Notes under the pieces: generated by a model | The model's input: the letters and a program-made list of their open reading frames with translations, nothing else | What the model was told of the DNA's origin: nothing | Database searches by the model: none | NCBI RefSeq assembly: GCF_000384035.1 | Contig: NZ_KB913024.1 | Span: 3,479,799-3,543,798, forward strand | Length of the DNA: 64,000 nt | Direction: 5' to 3' | Origin: Actinopolyspora mortivallis DSM 44261 | GTDB taxonomy: Bacteria > Actinomycetota > Actinomycetes > Mycobacteriales > Pseudonocardiaceae | Made by a program: the position numbers and the translations under genes | Shown here: positions 50,889-60,468 of the stretch, one piece after another | How the letters are laid out: each line of letters opens with the position of its first letter | How positions within the stretch are numbered: the first letter of the stretch is position 1

Positions 50889-51578
50889 TCACAACCGCAC
50901 GCCGTGCTCGGCGACCGCCCGCAACAGGGCGTCCGGCCGTTCCGAGGTGGGCAGCGGCTCGACCAGGGCGAACTCGCAACCGACCTCGGTGGCGCCGCCG
51001 TCGGCCTCCGCGCTGTCCCCGATCATGAGGGTCTCCTCGGGGGCCACCCCCAGCCGTTCGCAGGCGCGCAGGAACAACTTCGGGTCGGGCTTGATCACAC
51101 CTTCGAGGTAGGACATCAACACCGCGTCGAAGTGCCCACCGACACCGATCCGGTCGAAGGCCGGACGGATGTCGAAGGCGATGTTGCTGATGACCCCGGT
51201 GCGGATCCCGGCCTCGTGCAGCCCCCGCACCACGGGCTCGGTGTCCGGATAGGGCGTCCAGCAGTCGGGGTCCACCAGCCGGGCGTAGAGGGCCTCGGCC
51301 TGCTCCTGTTCGGTGACCCCGGAACTGCGCAGCACCTCCAGGTAGACCTTGCGGTGCAGCTCGGGATCCAGGTCCCGTTCCTCCCAGGCCCGCTGGTACT
51401 CCTCGGGGAGTTCGGCGACCTTGCCGACCGGGGCGGTGAGGCGGCGCATCAGCTCCGCCTGGGCCTCCAGGTCCCACTGCCGTCCCCCCGAGTCGGTGAG
51501 TCCTTCGAGCCAGGACTCGTCCTGCTCCAGACGGAACAACGTGCCGGAGAAGTCGAAAAGCACTGCGCGCACGGTCAC
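50889..51578 (-). CDS. HAD-superfamily hydrolase
   Basis: A 229-aa HAD phosphatase. The nucleophile motif is DFSGTLF (variant of DxDGT with Ser in place of the second Asp), the second motif is in [10 protein letters not shown], the lysine in [10 protein letters not shown], and the acidic pair in [12 protein letters not shown]. The substitution of the second aspartate deserves note, because that residue normally acts as acid/base; phosphatase activity may be weak or altered. Inserted between cysS and ispF, where the mycobacterial block has no gene. GTG 51578 or 51572 are possible starts. Confidence 0.78.
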   Translation of the reverse strand: MTVRAVLFDFSGTLFRLEQDESWLEGLTDSGGRQWDLEAQAELMRRLTAPVGKVAELPEEYQRAWEERDLDPELHRKVYLEVLRSSGVTEQEQAEALYARLVDPDCWTPYPDTEPVVRGLHEAGIRTGVISNIAFDIRPAFDRIGVGGHFDAVLMSYLEGVIKPDPKLFLRACERLGVAPEETLMIGDSAEADGGATEVGCEFALVEPLPTSERPDALLRAVAEHGVRL

Positions 51579-51697
51579 ACGTCCACGGTACGTGCCGAGT
51601 GGTCTCCTCCACCCCCGTGATGCGGCGAACATCACCGCGGCGGTTCACGACCGGGACGGTCACGCACCTGAGGGCCTTCCGGAGGAACGCGGACGGA

Positions 51698-52183
51698 TCA
51701 CACCGGACTGTCGCGGACCACCAGCGCCGTGGCCACGGCGGCGATGCCCTCCCCGCGACCGGTCAGCCCCAGCCCGTCGGTGGTCGTTCCGGACACGGAG
51801 ACGCCGGTCCCCAGTGCCGTCCCGAGAGCCTCCTCGGCCTCACCGCGCCGCTTGCCCACCCGGGGGAACTCGCCGATCACCTGCACGGAGGCGTTGCCGA
51901 CCCGAAACCCCCGTTCGTCCAGCAGCTCCCGCACACCGGCCAGGAAGTCGACACCGTGGGCGTCGGCCCAGCGCCGGTCCGCCGTGCCGAACACGGCACC
52001 GAGGTCACCGAGTCCCGCCGCGGAGAGCACCGCGTCGCACACCGCGTGCGCGGCCACGTCACCGTCGGAATGGCCGGAGCACCCGTGCAGGCCGGGCCAG
52101 AAGAGCCCCGCGATCCAACACGGTCTGCCTTCCACGATCGGGTGCACGTCGACACCCTGTCCGATCCGGGGTAGTTCGCCCAC
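51698..52183 (-). CDS. ispF: 2-C-methyl-D-erythritol 2,4-cyclodiphosphate synthase
   Basis: A 161-aa enzyme of the MEP isoprenoid pathway, converting CDP-ME 2-phosphate to the cyclic diphosphate. The zinc ligands DVH (D12, H14) and H46 in [25 protein letters not shown] are present, as is the C-terminal [16 protein letters not shown] loop. Encoded just downstream of ispD, the pathway's third enzyme. Confidence 0.96.
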   Translation of the reverse strand: MGELPRIGQGVDVHPIVEGRPCWIAGLFWPGLHGCSGHSDGDVAAHAVCDAVLSAAGLGDLGAVFGTADRRWADAHGVDFLAGVRELLDERGFRVGNASVQVIGEFPRVGKRRGEAEEALGTALGTGVSVSGTTTDGLGLTGRGEGIAAVATALVVRDSPV

Positions 52184-52261
52184 CGCACGCTCACCCGTTC
52201 CCGTTCCCGCGACACCCGCCCGGGTTAAACCTGCACCGTCACACGGCGACCGTGCGCCCGC

Positions 52262-52990
52262 TCACCGTCCGCTTCCGGTCGTGTTCCGCGCGTACACATC
52301 GGAGTCCGCCCACGCCGGAGCCAGCACCGTCTCCGCGATCGCCAGGTCGAAAGAGGTCGTGATCTTCAAGGCGTGGCTGTGTCCCTCCACGGTGTGTACC
52401 GGCCAGCCCGAACGCTCGACCAAACCGGCGTCGTCGGTGGCCACCTCCCCCACCGACTCGTAGGCGGCCCGTAGCACGGCCGGGGAGAAACCCTGCGGGG
52501 TCTGCACCGCACGCAGCCACGAACGGTCGACAGTGTCCAGTACCGTGCCGTTTTCGTCGACGCGCTTGACGGTGTCGGCCACCGGCAGCACCGGAACCAC
52601 GGCGGAGGCGCCGTCGGCCAGTTCGGCGATCACGGAGCGCACCACCGAGGGCGGTGTGAAAGCACGGGCGGCGTCGTGCACGAGCACGGCCTCCGCCGAG
52701 GGGGCGATCCGTTCGGAGGCCTCCAGCGCCGCCCGCACCGAGTCGGTGCGTTCGGCGCCGCCCTCGACGACGTGCACTCCGCTACCCACACCGGTGAGCT
52801 CGCGCTCCATCCGGTCACGGTGCTCGGCGGGAGCGGCCACGATCACGTGACGCACGCTCGACGAGTCCCGCAGTCCGCGCACGGCCCGCGACAGCAGGGA
52901 CTCCCCCAGCACCGGAACCAGGGCCTTGGGGACACCGGCACCGAGACGGGTTCCCCGCCCGGCGGCCGGCACCAGAGCTACGACGTCCAC
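52262..52990 (-). CDS. ispD: 2-C-methyl-D-erythritol 4-phosphate cytidylyltransferase
   Basis: A 242-aa nucleotidyltransferase that activates MEP with CTP. The N-terminal motif VPAAGRGTRLGAGVPKAL binds the nucleotide phosphates. VLVHDAARAFTPP holds the catalytic-site aspartate and arginine region, and LRAVQTPQGFSPAVLRAAY is the family C-terminal signature. Follows carD by 17 bp on the same strand and precedes ispF. Confidence 0.96.
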   Translation of the reverse strand: MDVVALVPAAGRGTRLGAGVPKALVPVLGESLLSRAVRGLRDSSSVRHVIVAAPAEHRDRMERELTGVGSGVHVVEGGAERTDSVRAALEASERIAPSAEAVLVHDAARAFTPPSVVRSVIAELADGASAVVPVLPVADTVKRVDENGTVLDTVDRSWLRAVQTPQGFSPAVLRAAYESVGEVATDDAGLVERSGWPVHTVEGHSHALKITTSFDLAIAETVLAPAWADSDVYARNTTGSGR

Positions 52991-53007
52991 ACTGCTCGAA
53001 CCGTCGG

Positions 53008-53496
53008 TCAGACCGTCGTCGCCAGCACTTCGTCCAGCAGACTCTCGGCCTTGCCTTCGTCGGTGCCCTCGGCCAGCGCGAGTTCGCTGACCAGGATCTG
53101 CCGCGCCTTGGTCAACATACGCTTCTCCCCCGCGGACAAGCCGCGATCCTGTTCGCGTCGCCAGAGGTCGCGCACCACTTCGGCCACCTTGTTCACATCG
53201 CCCGAGGCGAGTTTCTCCAGGTTGGCCTTGTACCGACGGGACCAGTTGGTCGGTTCCTCGGTGTGATCCGAACGCAGCACGTCGAAGACGTGATCGAGAC
53301 CTTCCTGACCGACGACGTCCCGCACGCCGACGTGCTCGGCGTTCTCCGCGGGGACCCGAACGGTCAAGTCGCCCTGTGCGACCTTGAGCACGAGGTACTG
53401 TTTCTCCTCGCCCTTGATCACACGCGTCTCGATTGCTTCAATCAGCGCTGCGCCGTGATGCGGGTAGACGACGGTCTCTCCGACCTTGAAAACCAT
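53008..53496 (-). CDS. carD: CarD-family RNA polymerase-binding transcription factor
   Basis: A 162-aa essential regulator in mycobacteria. The N-terminal Tudor-like domain ([23 protein letters not shown]) binds the RNA polymerase beta subunit; the helical C-terminal domain contacts promoter DNA at the open complex, with the conserved [16 protein letters not shown] and [21 protein letters not shown]. It stabilises open complexes at rRNA and other promoters. ATG 53496 follows AGAGGA. Divergent from the lipoprotein gene, as carD and lpqE are in M. tuberculosis. Confidence 0.96.
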   Translation of the reverse strand: MVFKVGETVVYPHHGAALIEAIETRVIKGEEKQYLVLKVAQGDLTVRVPAENAEHVGVRDVVGQEGLDHVFDVLRSDHTEEPTNWSRRYKANLEKLASGDVNKVAEVVRDLWRREQDRGLSAGEKRMLTKARQILVSELALAEGTDEGKAESLLDEVLATTV

Positions 53497-53761
53497 GTGT
53501 CCTCTGCCCCTTTCGCTGTGTCCAGTCTAGCATGGTCAGCAACGCCACTTCGAAGGGCTCGATCCCTTCGTTGCAGGTCAGCGGGCAAACAGGGGGTTGA
53601 CAAAGAGGCTTTCCTCATGCAAAGCAGCTGAGCTCGACCACCACCACGCACCTCCCTCTCCCCTGGTGGTAGGTAGCGCCCAGGGGTGCGACCAACATCG
53701 TCCACGACAACGGTTTAGGCTCATACCCGGTTGTCCGACAAGCAGGAAGGACGCTGCACCC

Positions 53762-54448
53762 GTGAGCCGCTCACAGCACAGCAAGGCAGTTCGCCTGCGG
53801 TTGGTACCCGCAGCCCTCGGCCTCGGCACCGTCGTCGCGCTCTCCGGCTGCGCCACCGGCCAGCAGGCGGAGACCTCCGAACAGGTCGCCGCCATCTACG
53901 GGGCCAACGGCAACGCGACGAGCATGGCCATCCGCAACGCCACCCTCGGGTTCCCCGACGGTCAGGACGCGGTCTACGAGGAGGGCTCGACCGCCCCGGT
54001 CGACGCGGTGCTGGTCAACGAGTCCGCCCGCTCGGACCGGCTGGTGCGGGTCAGCAGCAGCTACGCGGACTCGGTCGAGATCACCGGAACCAGGACCATT
54101 CCCGGCCAGCGGCGGCTCTACGCCGTGGAGCCCTCGGAGAACTCGAACGCGGTGCGGGCCTCCGACGACGACCGCGAGCGGGTCCGGATCACGCTGACCG
54201 GGCTGACCCAGGACATCTACCCCGGGGTGACCGTTCCCGTGCGGTTCACCTTCGAGAACGCCGGCTCGACCACCCTGCAGGTCCCGATCGGTCGCAGTCC
54301 CGAGCAGCGTCCCGAACACGGCAGCCCGCACGACGCGAACGCCGAGCACGGCTCCGGGTCCGACTCCGGGAGCTCCGACTCCCACACGGGCGAGGAATCC
54401 ACGGAGCAGCCGAACGCTGACCTCGAAGGTGACTCCCAGGGGCAGTGA
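53762..54448 (+). CDS. LpqE-like lipoprotein
   Basis: A 228-aa exported lipoprotein: signal peptide ending in ALSGC (lipobox), then a beta-rich domain of about 150 residues (NATLGFPDGQDAVYEEGSTAPVDAVLVNES..., VRITLTGLTQDIYPGVTVPVRFTFENAG) resembling copper-chaperone PCu(A)C-like folds, and a flexible acidic His/Ser/Glu-rich tail. Position between carD and radA is that of mycobacterial lpqE (Rv3584), so it is probably the orthologue. Function not established. GTG 53762 follows AGGAAGGA. Confidence 0.8.
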   Translation: MSRSQHSKAVRLRLVPAALGLGTVVALSGCATGQQAETSEQVAAIYGANGNATSMAIRNATLGFPDGQDAVYEEGSTAPVDAVLVNESARSDRLVRVSSSYADSVEITGTRTIPGQRRLYAVEPSENSNAVRASDDDRERVRITLTGLTQDIYPGVTVPVRFTFENAGSTTLQVPIGRSPEQRPEHGSPHDANAEHGSGSDSGSSDSHTGEESTEQPNADLEGDSQGQ

Positions 54449-54527
54449 TCCCGCACTCGCGACTGTGAACTTCCCCACAATGTGTACCGTCGGTCCCTCC
54501 GTCGGTGACACGGGATAGCCTCCCGCC

Positions 54528-55904
54528 GTGGCTACCAAGAACGCGCGAAGCGGCAGGACCGGATACCGCTGCACCGAGTGTGGCCGCACGGTCACCAAGT
54601 GGATCGGGCAGTGTCCGGACTGTGGACAGTGGGGGACCTTCGAGGAGTCCTCCCTCCGTCCGGCCACATCGTCCGGATCAACCGGAGGTTCCCCCACGAC
54701 ACCGGCCAGGCCCATCGCCGAGGTGGACCTGGACACGGCCCGGGTGGTCCCCACCGGCATCGGCGAGCTGGACCGGGTGCTCGGTGGTGGCATCGTCCCG
54801 GGAGCCGTGGTGCTGCTGGCCGGTGAACCGGGTGTGGGAAAGTCCACCCTGCTACTGGAGACGGCCCACCGCTGGGCGGCCGGCGGCGCCGGTGGACGGT
54901 CGCTGTACGTCACCGGCGAGGAGTCGGCCGGACAGGTACGGTTGCGGGCCGAACGCACCGACTCACTGCACCCCGAGCTGTACCTGGGCGCCGAGAGTGA
55001 GCTGCCCGCCGTGGTCGAGCAGGTGGAACAGCTCCGACCCGGTCTGCTCATCGTGGACTCGGTCCAGACCGTGCAGGCCGGTGACACCGAGGGAACACCC
55101 GGCGGAGTGACACAGGTACGGGCCGTGACCTCCGCCCTGGTCACCCTCGCCAAGGAACGCGGCCTTCCCGTCCTGCTCGTGGGGCACGTGACCAAGGAGG
55201 GTGCGGTCGCCGGGCCGCGCGCACTGGAACACCTCGTCGACGTGGTGCTGCAGTTCGAGGGGGACCGGCACTCGACGCTGCGCATGTTGCGTGGGGTGAA
55301 GAACCGCTTCGGCCCGGCCGACGAGGTCGGCTGCTTCGAGCAGGAGGACGACGGCATCGCCGAGGTGCCCGACCCCTCCGGCCTGTTCGTCAACGACCGG
55401 CAGTCCCGGGTGCCCGGCACGGCCGTCACGGTGGTCGTGGAGGGCAAACGTCCCCTGCTCGCCGAGGTGCAGGCGCTGGTGAGCCCCACCCAGATGAACA
55501 TGCCACGGCGCGCCGTCAGCGGGCTGGACTCCGCCCGGGTGTCCATGATGCTCGCGGTGCTCGACAAACGGGGCAACATCAGAACCGGCGACCACGACGT
55601 CTACGCCGCCACCGTCGGCGGGGTGCGGGTCACCGAACCCGCCGTGGACCTGCCCACGGCCCTGGCGGTGGCCTCGGCCAAGCTCGACGTCCCGCTGCGG
55701 CCGGGCACGGTGGCCGTGGGTGAGGTGGGACTCGCCGGGGAGATACGACGGGTCAACGCGGTGGGACGCAGGCTCGCCGAGGCGGCCCGGCTCGGTTTCG
55801 AACACGCCCTGGTTCCCCCGGACAGCGGACCAGCCCCCGAGGGAATCCGGGTCACCGAGGTCGCCGAGCTGCGCTCCGCACTGCGCGCCCTGCGCGACGG
55901 ATGA
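54528..55904 (+). CDS. radA: DNA repair protein RadA
   Basis: A 458-aa RecA-like branch-migration helicase. The N-terminal zinc finger is complete (C15, C18, C29, C32). Walker A is GEPGVGKSTL, the RadA-specific KNRFG motif is present (KNRFGPADE), and the C-terminal Lon-protease-like domain (QALVSPTQMNMPRRAVSGLDSARVSMMLAVL) is intact. It helps process recombination intermediates with RecA. GTG 54528. The gene after radA in many actinobacteria is disA, which is absent here. Confidence 0.96.
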   Translation: MATKNARSGRTGYRCTECGRTVTKWIGQCPDCGQWGTFEESSLRPATSSGSTGGSPTTPARPIAEVDLDTARVVPTGIGELDRVLGGGIVPGAVVLLAGEPGVGKSTLLLETAHRWAAGGAGGRSLYVTGEESAGQVRLRAERTDSLHPELYLGAESELPAVVEQVEQLRPGLLIVDSVQTVQAGDTEGTPGGVTQVRAVTSALVTLAKERGLPVLLVGHVTKEGAVAGPRALEHLVDVVLQFEGDRHSTLRMLRGVKNRFGPADEVGCFEQEDDGIAEVPDPSGLFVNDRQSRVPGTAVTVVVEGKRPLLAEVQALVSPTQMNMPRRAVSGLDSARVSMMLAVLDKRGNIRTGDHDVYAATVGGVRVTEPAVDLPTALAVASAKLDVPLRPGTVAVGEVGLAGEIRRVNAVGRRLAEAARLGFEHALVPPDSGPAPEGIRVTEVAELRSALRALRDG

Positions 55905-56009
55905 CCTTCCCGGGGACCGCAGAACGGCCGCTCATCCGCTTTGTCCGGGATCACGGTACTCTCGGTACCGACGATCTTTCCGGACGCCGTTCGGCACGAG
56001 GAGGTTCAG

Positions 56010-56504
56010 GTGACCGCGACCGACGACCTGCTGGCCCGCAGCCGTCGCGAGCACGAGTCCTGGGACGGGCAGGTACCGGGTGCTCCCGGGCTGCGCACCG
56101 CCGTGGTCACGTGCATGGACTGCCGCATCGACCCGGCACGCACGCTCGGACTGGCCTCCGGGGAGGCGCACGTGATCCGCAACGCCGGAGGCGCGGTCAC
56201 CGAGGACGTGCTCCGCTCGCTGTCGATCAGCCAGCGCAAGCTGGGAACCACCGAGGTGGTGCTGATGCACCACACCCGCTGCGGCATGAGCACCTTCACC
56301 GAGGAGGAGTTCAAGGGGGAACTGGAGAAGGTCACCGGTCAACGACCCACCTGGTCGGTGGAGACCTTCAGCGACGCCGAGCAGGACCTGCGCCAGTCCG
56401 CACGGCGCGTGCGACAGAGCCCGTTCCTGACCGAGACCACCAGTGTCCGGGCGTTCGTACACGACATCGACTCCGACCGTCTCACCGAGGTCGCCCTCGA
56501 CTGA
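56010..56504 (+). CDS. Beta-class carbonic anhydrase
   Basis: A 164-aa zinc enzyme interconverting CO2 and bicarbonate. The residues match mycobacterial Rv1284 in number: C35, D37 and R39 in TCMDCRID, H88 in MHHTRCGM, and C91. GEAHVIRNAGGAVTEDVLRS is the family signature. GTG 56010 has GAGGAGG five bases upstream. It lies where M. tuberculosis has canB but follows the shorter Rv1284 type and reads in the opposite direction relative to that gene. Between radA and mutY. Confidence 0.93.
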   Translation: MTATDDLLARSRREHESWDGQVPGAPGLRTAVVTCMDCRIDPARTLGLASGEAHVIRNAGGAVTEDVLRSLSISQRKLGTTEVVLMHHTRCGMSTFTEEEFKGELEKVTGQRPTWSVETFSDAEQDLRQSARRVRQSPFLTETTSVRAFVHDIDSDRLTEVALD

Positions 56505-56511
56505 CTTCACA

Positions 56512-56578
56512 GTGGTGGCCCTCCCCTCGGCGTGACCGGCCGTGCCCCGGAGCACCCTCCGGAGGGGAGGACCACCAC
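56512..56578. terminator. Hairpin after the carbonic anhydrase gene
   Basis: GTGGTGG-CC-CTCCCCT (56512 on) can pair with AGGGGAG-GA-CCACCAC (ending 56578), leaving a long loop. Likely the carbonic anhydrase transcript end, 25 bp before mutY. Confidence 0.4.
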
Positions 56579-56602
56579 GGGACATGACACGATCGAGGGG
56601 TC

Positions 56603-57523
56603 ATGACGAACCCGGATCAGAACACACTCACCCCCTCGGGCGAGCGGGTCCCACTCGACCCCGACGAGCTGATCGACTGGTTCACGAACACGGCACGCGA
56701 CCTGCCGTGGCGCGGACCGGACGTCGACGGGTGGGGGGTGCTGGTCAGCGAGACCATGCTGCAACAGACCCCGGTGAACCGGGTGCTGCCGATCTGGCGG
56801 GAGTGGATGAGCCGCTGGCCCCGCCCCTCCGACCTGGCCGGCGCCTCCCAGGGTGAGGTGCTGCGCGCCTGGGGCAAGCTCGGCTACCCCCGCAGGGCGA
56901 TGCGACTGCACGAGGCGGCCTCGGTGATCGCCACCGAACACGGGGACCGCGTACCCTCCGATGTGGACACACTGTTGGCCCTTCCCGGCGTGGGCACCTA
57001 CACCGCCCGTGCCGTGGCCGCCTTCGCCTACGGCAGACGGGCCCCCGTGGTGGACACGAACGTGCGTCGCGTGGTCGCACGGGCCGTGCACGGAGCCGCC
57101 GACGCGGGCAACCCCTCCCCCCGCAAGGACCTGGCCGACGTCGACGCGCTGCTGCCCGCCGACGACCACCGGGCCTCCCGCATGTCGGCGGCCCTGATGG
57201 AACTGGGGCAGACCGTGTGCACGGTGCGCTCCCCCGGCTGCGAGATCTGCCCCCTGGCCGGAAACTGTGCCTGGCTGGAAGCCGGCCAACCCGCCTACGA
57301 CGGCCCGCCCAAGAAAGTGCAGCGCTTCGCGGGCACCGACCGCCAAGTGCGCGGGCTGCTGCTGGACGTGCTGCGCGGCTCCGACGGTCCCGTCCCACGC
57401 GCCGAGCTGGACGCGGTGTGGAACGACGCCGCACAGCGCGACCGGGCCCTGGACTCCCTGCTCGTGGACGGTCTGGTGGAACAGACCGAGGACGGCCGGT
57501 TCGGACTGCCCGGCGAACACTGA
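56603..57523 (+). CDS. mutY: A/G-specific adenine DNA glycosylase
   Basis: A 306-aa base-excision enzyme that removes adenine mispaired with 8-oxoguanine. The catalytic glutamate lies in SETMLQQTPVNRV, the helix-hairpin-helix in LPGVGTYTARAVAAFAYG, the catalytic aspartate in VVDTNVRR, and the 4Fe-4S cluster cysteines follow C-x6-C-x2-C-x5-C (TVCTVRSPGCEICPLAGNC). The C-terminal NUDIX-like 8-oxoG domain is reduced, as in other actinobacteria. Downstream of the carbonic anhydrase, as in mycobacteria. Confidence 0.94.
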   Translation: MTNPDQNTLTPSGERVPLDPDELIDWFTNTARDLPWRGPDVDGWGVLVSETMLQQTPVNRVLPIWREWMSRWPRPSDLAGASQGEVLRAWGKLGYPRRAMRLHEAASVIATEHGDRVPSDVDTLLALPGVGTYTARAVAAFAYGRRAPVVDTNVRRVVARAVHGAADAGNPSPRKDLADVDALLPADDHRASRMSAALMELGQTVCTVRSPGCEICPLAGNCAWLEAGQPAYDGPPKKVQRFAGTDRQVRGLLLDVLRGSDGPVPRAELDAVWNDAAQRDRALDSLLVDGLVEQTEDGRFGLPGEH

Positions 57524-57607
57524 CCCCCCGGCGGTCGATCTCGAGTTGCCGAGCCCCCGGCAAGGGTTCAGGTTGGATCAACGACAGATCCTTCGCCAGG
57601 GGGGCCC

Positions 57608-58501
57608 ATGCGTTCCGAGGGAGTGGCCGTCACCGCACGCGGGATCACCGCGCGCGGACCACTGGGACCGGTGTTCGAGAACGTCGACGTCGACATCCAC
57701 CCCGGACAGCTCGCCGTGGTGGCCGGTCCCTCCGGAACGGGTCGGACAGCGCTGCTGCTCGCCCTGTCCGGGAGACTGCGCACCGTCGCGGGCAGGATCG
57801 AGGTCGACGGACACCGGCTGCCCCGGCACGCCCGGCACGCCCGCCGACTGATCATCCCGGCGAGACTGGTCCCCGGCTTCGAGCTGGAAGAACGCTGGAA
57901 GGTCCGCGAGGCGATACGCGAACGCCACGTCATCGCCGCGACCACCGAGGAGGACATCGCGGCCTCCTTCGCGCTCGTCGGCATCGACCCCGACCGCCGA
58001 GCGCCGCTGTGGGCACTGCACCCGGCTGAACGTCTGCTGCTGGCCGTCGCGCTCGGGGTGGCACCCACACCGGCGGGACTGCTGGTCGACGACGTGGAGC
58101 GGGGACTGCCGGAGGCCGCACGCACCCGGGTGTGGGCGGCGCTGCACAGAATCAGCACCCACGGGATCACGGTGATCGCCAGTACCACCGACCCACCCCG
58201 GACCGACGTCGAACCGGTGGTCAGACTGCCCCATCCGGATCCCGAGCCCTCCCGGAATCCGGGAACCCGACCGGACACCGGACTTCCTCCCCCGGCAGGA
58301 CAGTTCACCGGAGCCGAGCTCGTCTCCCCCGGCGAGCACGCCGCCCCGGGACGCGAGGTCGACCAGCCGGACCTCTTCTCCCTGGTGGACGACGCCGCCG
58401 AACACCCCGACGCCCCCACCCCCGCCGTCGAGGACACGGCGGAACTGCCCGAACCGGAAGAGTCCGACTCGGACTCGGAGGAAAACGGACCCCCGCGATG
58501 A
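57608..58501 (+). CDS. Degenerate ABC-type ATPase paired with a YhgE/Pip protein
   Basis: A 297-aa protein with an ABC ATPase fold in its first 205 residues but altered motifs. Walker A reads GPSGTGRTA, with arginine in place of the lysine. The signature LSGGQ position holds LHPAERLLLAVAL, and Walker B is GLLVDDVERG. ATP hydrolysis is therefore doubtful; binding or a structural role is possible. From residue 205 the sequence is a long acidic/proline-rich tail. Its stop overlaps the YhgE-type gene (ATGA), so they act together, probably in transport or envelope assembly. Confidence 0.75.
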   Translation: MRSEGVAVTARGITARGPLGPVFENVDVDIHPGQLAVVAGPSGTGRTALLLALSGRLRTVAGRIEVDGHRLPRHARHARRLIIPARLVPGFELEERWKVREAIRERHVIAATTEEDIAASFALVGIDPDRRAPLWALHPAERLLLAVALGVAPTPAGLLVDDVERGLPEAARTRVWAALHRISTHGITVIASTTDPPRTDVEPVVRLPHPDPEPSRNPGTRPDTGLPPPAGQFTGAELVSPGEHAAPGREVDQPDLFSLVDDAAEHPDAPTPAVEDTAELPEPEESDSDSEENGPPR

Positions 58502-60441
58502 AGGCCATCAAGCTCGCGCTGCTCGAACTCCGCAGGTTCCGTGGGGGCGTACTGCGTCCCCTGGTGCTGGTCGCCCTGGTACTCGTCCCGCTGCTGTACG
58601 GGTCGCTGTACCTGTGGTCCAACTGGGATCCCTACGGCAGGCTGGACCGGGTCCCCGTAGCCGTGGTCAACCGGGACCAGCCGGTGGAGGCCTCCGGGCA
58701 GTACATCGACGCCGGAGAGCAGTTCGTCCAGCAGCTGCGCGCCCGCCGGACGTTCGAGTGGAACTTCGTCGGAAAGGACGAGGCACGGCGCGGGCTGCGC
58801 CAGGGCGACTACTACTTCACCATCACCGTCCCCAGGGACTTCAGCGCCAAACTCGCCACCGCCACCCGCACCTCTCCCCAACGGGCCAGCCTGCACATCA
58901 CCAAGAACGACGCCAACGGCTACATCGTCGGCATCATGGCCGACACCGTCGAGGCCGAACTGCAGAACCAGATCAACGCCGCCGCACACAGCGCCTACGC
59001 CCGCGCCCTCTACGACGAGCTGGACACCATGCGGGACAAGCTCTCGAACGCCTCCCGCGCCGCCGACGAACTCGTCGAGGGAACCTCACTGGCCGTGGAC
59101 GGCACCTCGGGTCTCAACGACGGGCTCTCCGGGGCGCTGGACAGCTCCCGCAGCTTCTCCCGGGGAATCAGCGAGATCTCCACGGCGGCCGACCAGCTGG
59201 ACCGGCGACTGAGCGCGCTGACGCAGCTGACCGCCGAGAAAGCCCCGGCGGCGGTGAACGAGGCCGTGGACACGAACTCCACCGTGGTGAACGGGCTCGG
59301 TACCCTCGCCACCGCCACCTCCTTCGTGACGGACCGGGCGTCGAACGGGGTGAGCGGACTGGAGGAACTGGCGCGGAAACACCCCGAGCTGGCCGAGGAT
59401 CCCGTCTACCGCAGAACGCTGCGGAACGCACGGCGCGTGGCGGGCACCACCGACAGCATGGACGACCGGGCCCACGAGGTGCTGTCCGAGGCGCAGCGGA
59501 CCCAGTCCCGACTCACCGCGCTGCGGAGCAACGTCTCCGCGATACAGCAGCGGATCAGAGCCGTCTCCGAACCCGCCGACCGGGTCGCCACGGGAACCTC
59601 GGCGCTGAGCAGCGGGGCCACCACGCTGACCAACAGCCTGGCCACCCTGGCCTCCAGCGGGGATACACTCGAAGCCGGTGCGCGGCGGCTCAACGAGGGG
59701 GCCACCGAACTGTCCGAGCTGGTGGACCAGAGCCTGTCCCGCGTGCCTCCCACGAACCCGAGACAGGTCGCCCAGGCCGCCGACGTTCTCGGCTCCCCCA
59801 CCACCATCACCCAGGACAACCTGAACCCCGCCCACGTGTACGGCCGTGGTCTGGCCCCGTTCTTCTTCGCGATCGCGCTGTGGGTCTTCGGCCTGTTCGC
59901 CTACCTGCTGTTGAAACCGGTGAACCAGCGGGCGCTGGCCGGAAGGACCCGAGCCGTGACCATCGCCCTCGGCGGATGGCTACCCGCCGCCCTGCTCGGC
60001 GCCCTCGGGGCGAACGTGCTGCTGGCCGCGGTCGGATTCGGTCTGGGGCTCGATCCGCTGCACCTCTGGCCCACGGTCGGGTTGCTCACCCTGGCCGCCA
60101 CCGCCTTCGTCGCGATCGACCATCTGCTGCGCACCGCCTTCGGAGTGGTCGGTGACGCCGTGTCCCTGGTACTGCTGATCATCCAGTTGACCGCCTCCGG
60201 CGGCCTCTACCCCATGGAGACCACACCGACCCTCTTCCAGGCGATCCACCCCTACTTGCCCATGACCTACCTGGTCGATGGGCTGCGCGTGACCATCTCC
60301 GGAGGACTCACCGAACACCTGGTACGTGACCTGCTGGTGCTCGGCGGTTTCCTCGTCGCGGCACTGACCCTCACCACGTTCGTGATCATCCGCGAAAGGG
60401 TGTGGACCGTGGGACGGCTGCATCCTCCGGTGGAGTTGTGA
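58498..60441 (+). CDS. YhgE/Pip-domain membrane protein
   Basis: A 647-aa protein of the YhgE/Pip (phage infection protein) type. One helix near residues 20-42 is followed by the family motif LYLWSNWDPYGRLDRVPVAVVNRD, then a large external region with a long coiled-coil segment (about residues 180-400), and at the C-terminus five to six membrane helices of ABC-2 permease type (NPAHVYGRGLAPFFFAIALWVFGL, then ASGGLYPMETTPTLFQAIHPYLPMTYLVDGLR). Relatives include phage receptors and ESX/EsaA-like proteins. Together with the upstream ATPase-like gene it looks like an unusual exporter. Confidence 0.85.
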   Translation: MKAIKLALLELRRFRGGVLRPLVLVALVLVPLLYGSLYLWSNWDPYGRLDRVPVAVVNRDQPVEASGQYIDAGEQFVQQLRARRTFEWNFVGKDEARRGLRQGDYYFTITVPRDFSAKLATATRTSPQRASLHITKNDANGYIVGIMADTVEAELQNQINAAAHSAYARALYDELDTMRDKLSNASRAADELVEGTSLAVDGTSGLNDGLSGALDSSRSFSRGISEISTAADQLDRRLSALTQLTAEKAPAAVNEAVDTNSTVVNGLGTLATATSFVTDRASNGVSGLEELARKHPELAEDPVYRRTLRNARRVAGTTDSMDDRAHEVLSEAQRTQSRLTALRSNVSAIQQRIRAVSEPADRVATGTSALSSGATTLTNSLATLASSGDTLEAGARRLNEGATELSELVDQSLSRVPPTNPRQVAQAADVLGSPTTITQDNLNPAHVYGRGLAPFFFAIALWVFGLFAYLLLKPVNQRALAGRTRAVTIALGGWLPAALLGALGANVLLAAVGFGLGLDPLHLWPTVGLLTLAATAFVAIDHLLRTAFGVVGDAVSLVLLIIQLTASGGLYPMETTPTLFQAIHPYLPMTYLVDGLRVTISGGLTEHLVRDLLVLGGFLVAALTLTTFVIIRERVWTVGRLHPPVEL

Positions 60442-60468
60442 CCTGCGATCGTGCGCGGGGCGTGCCGG

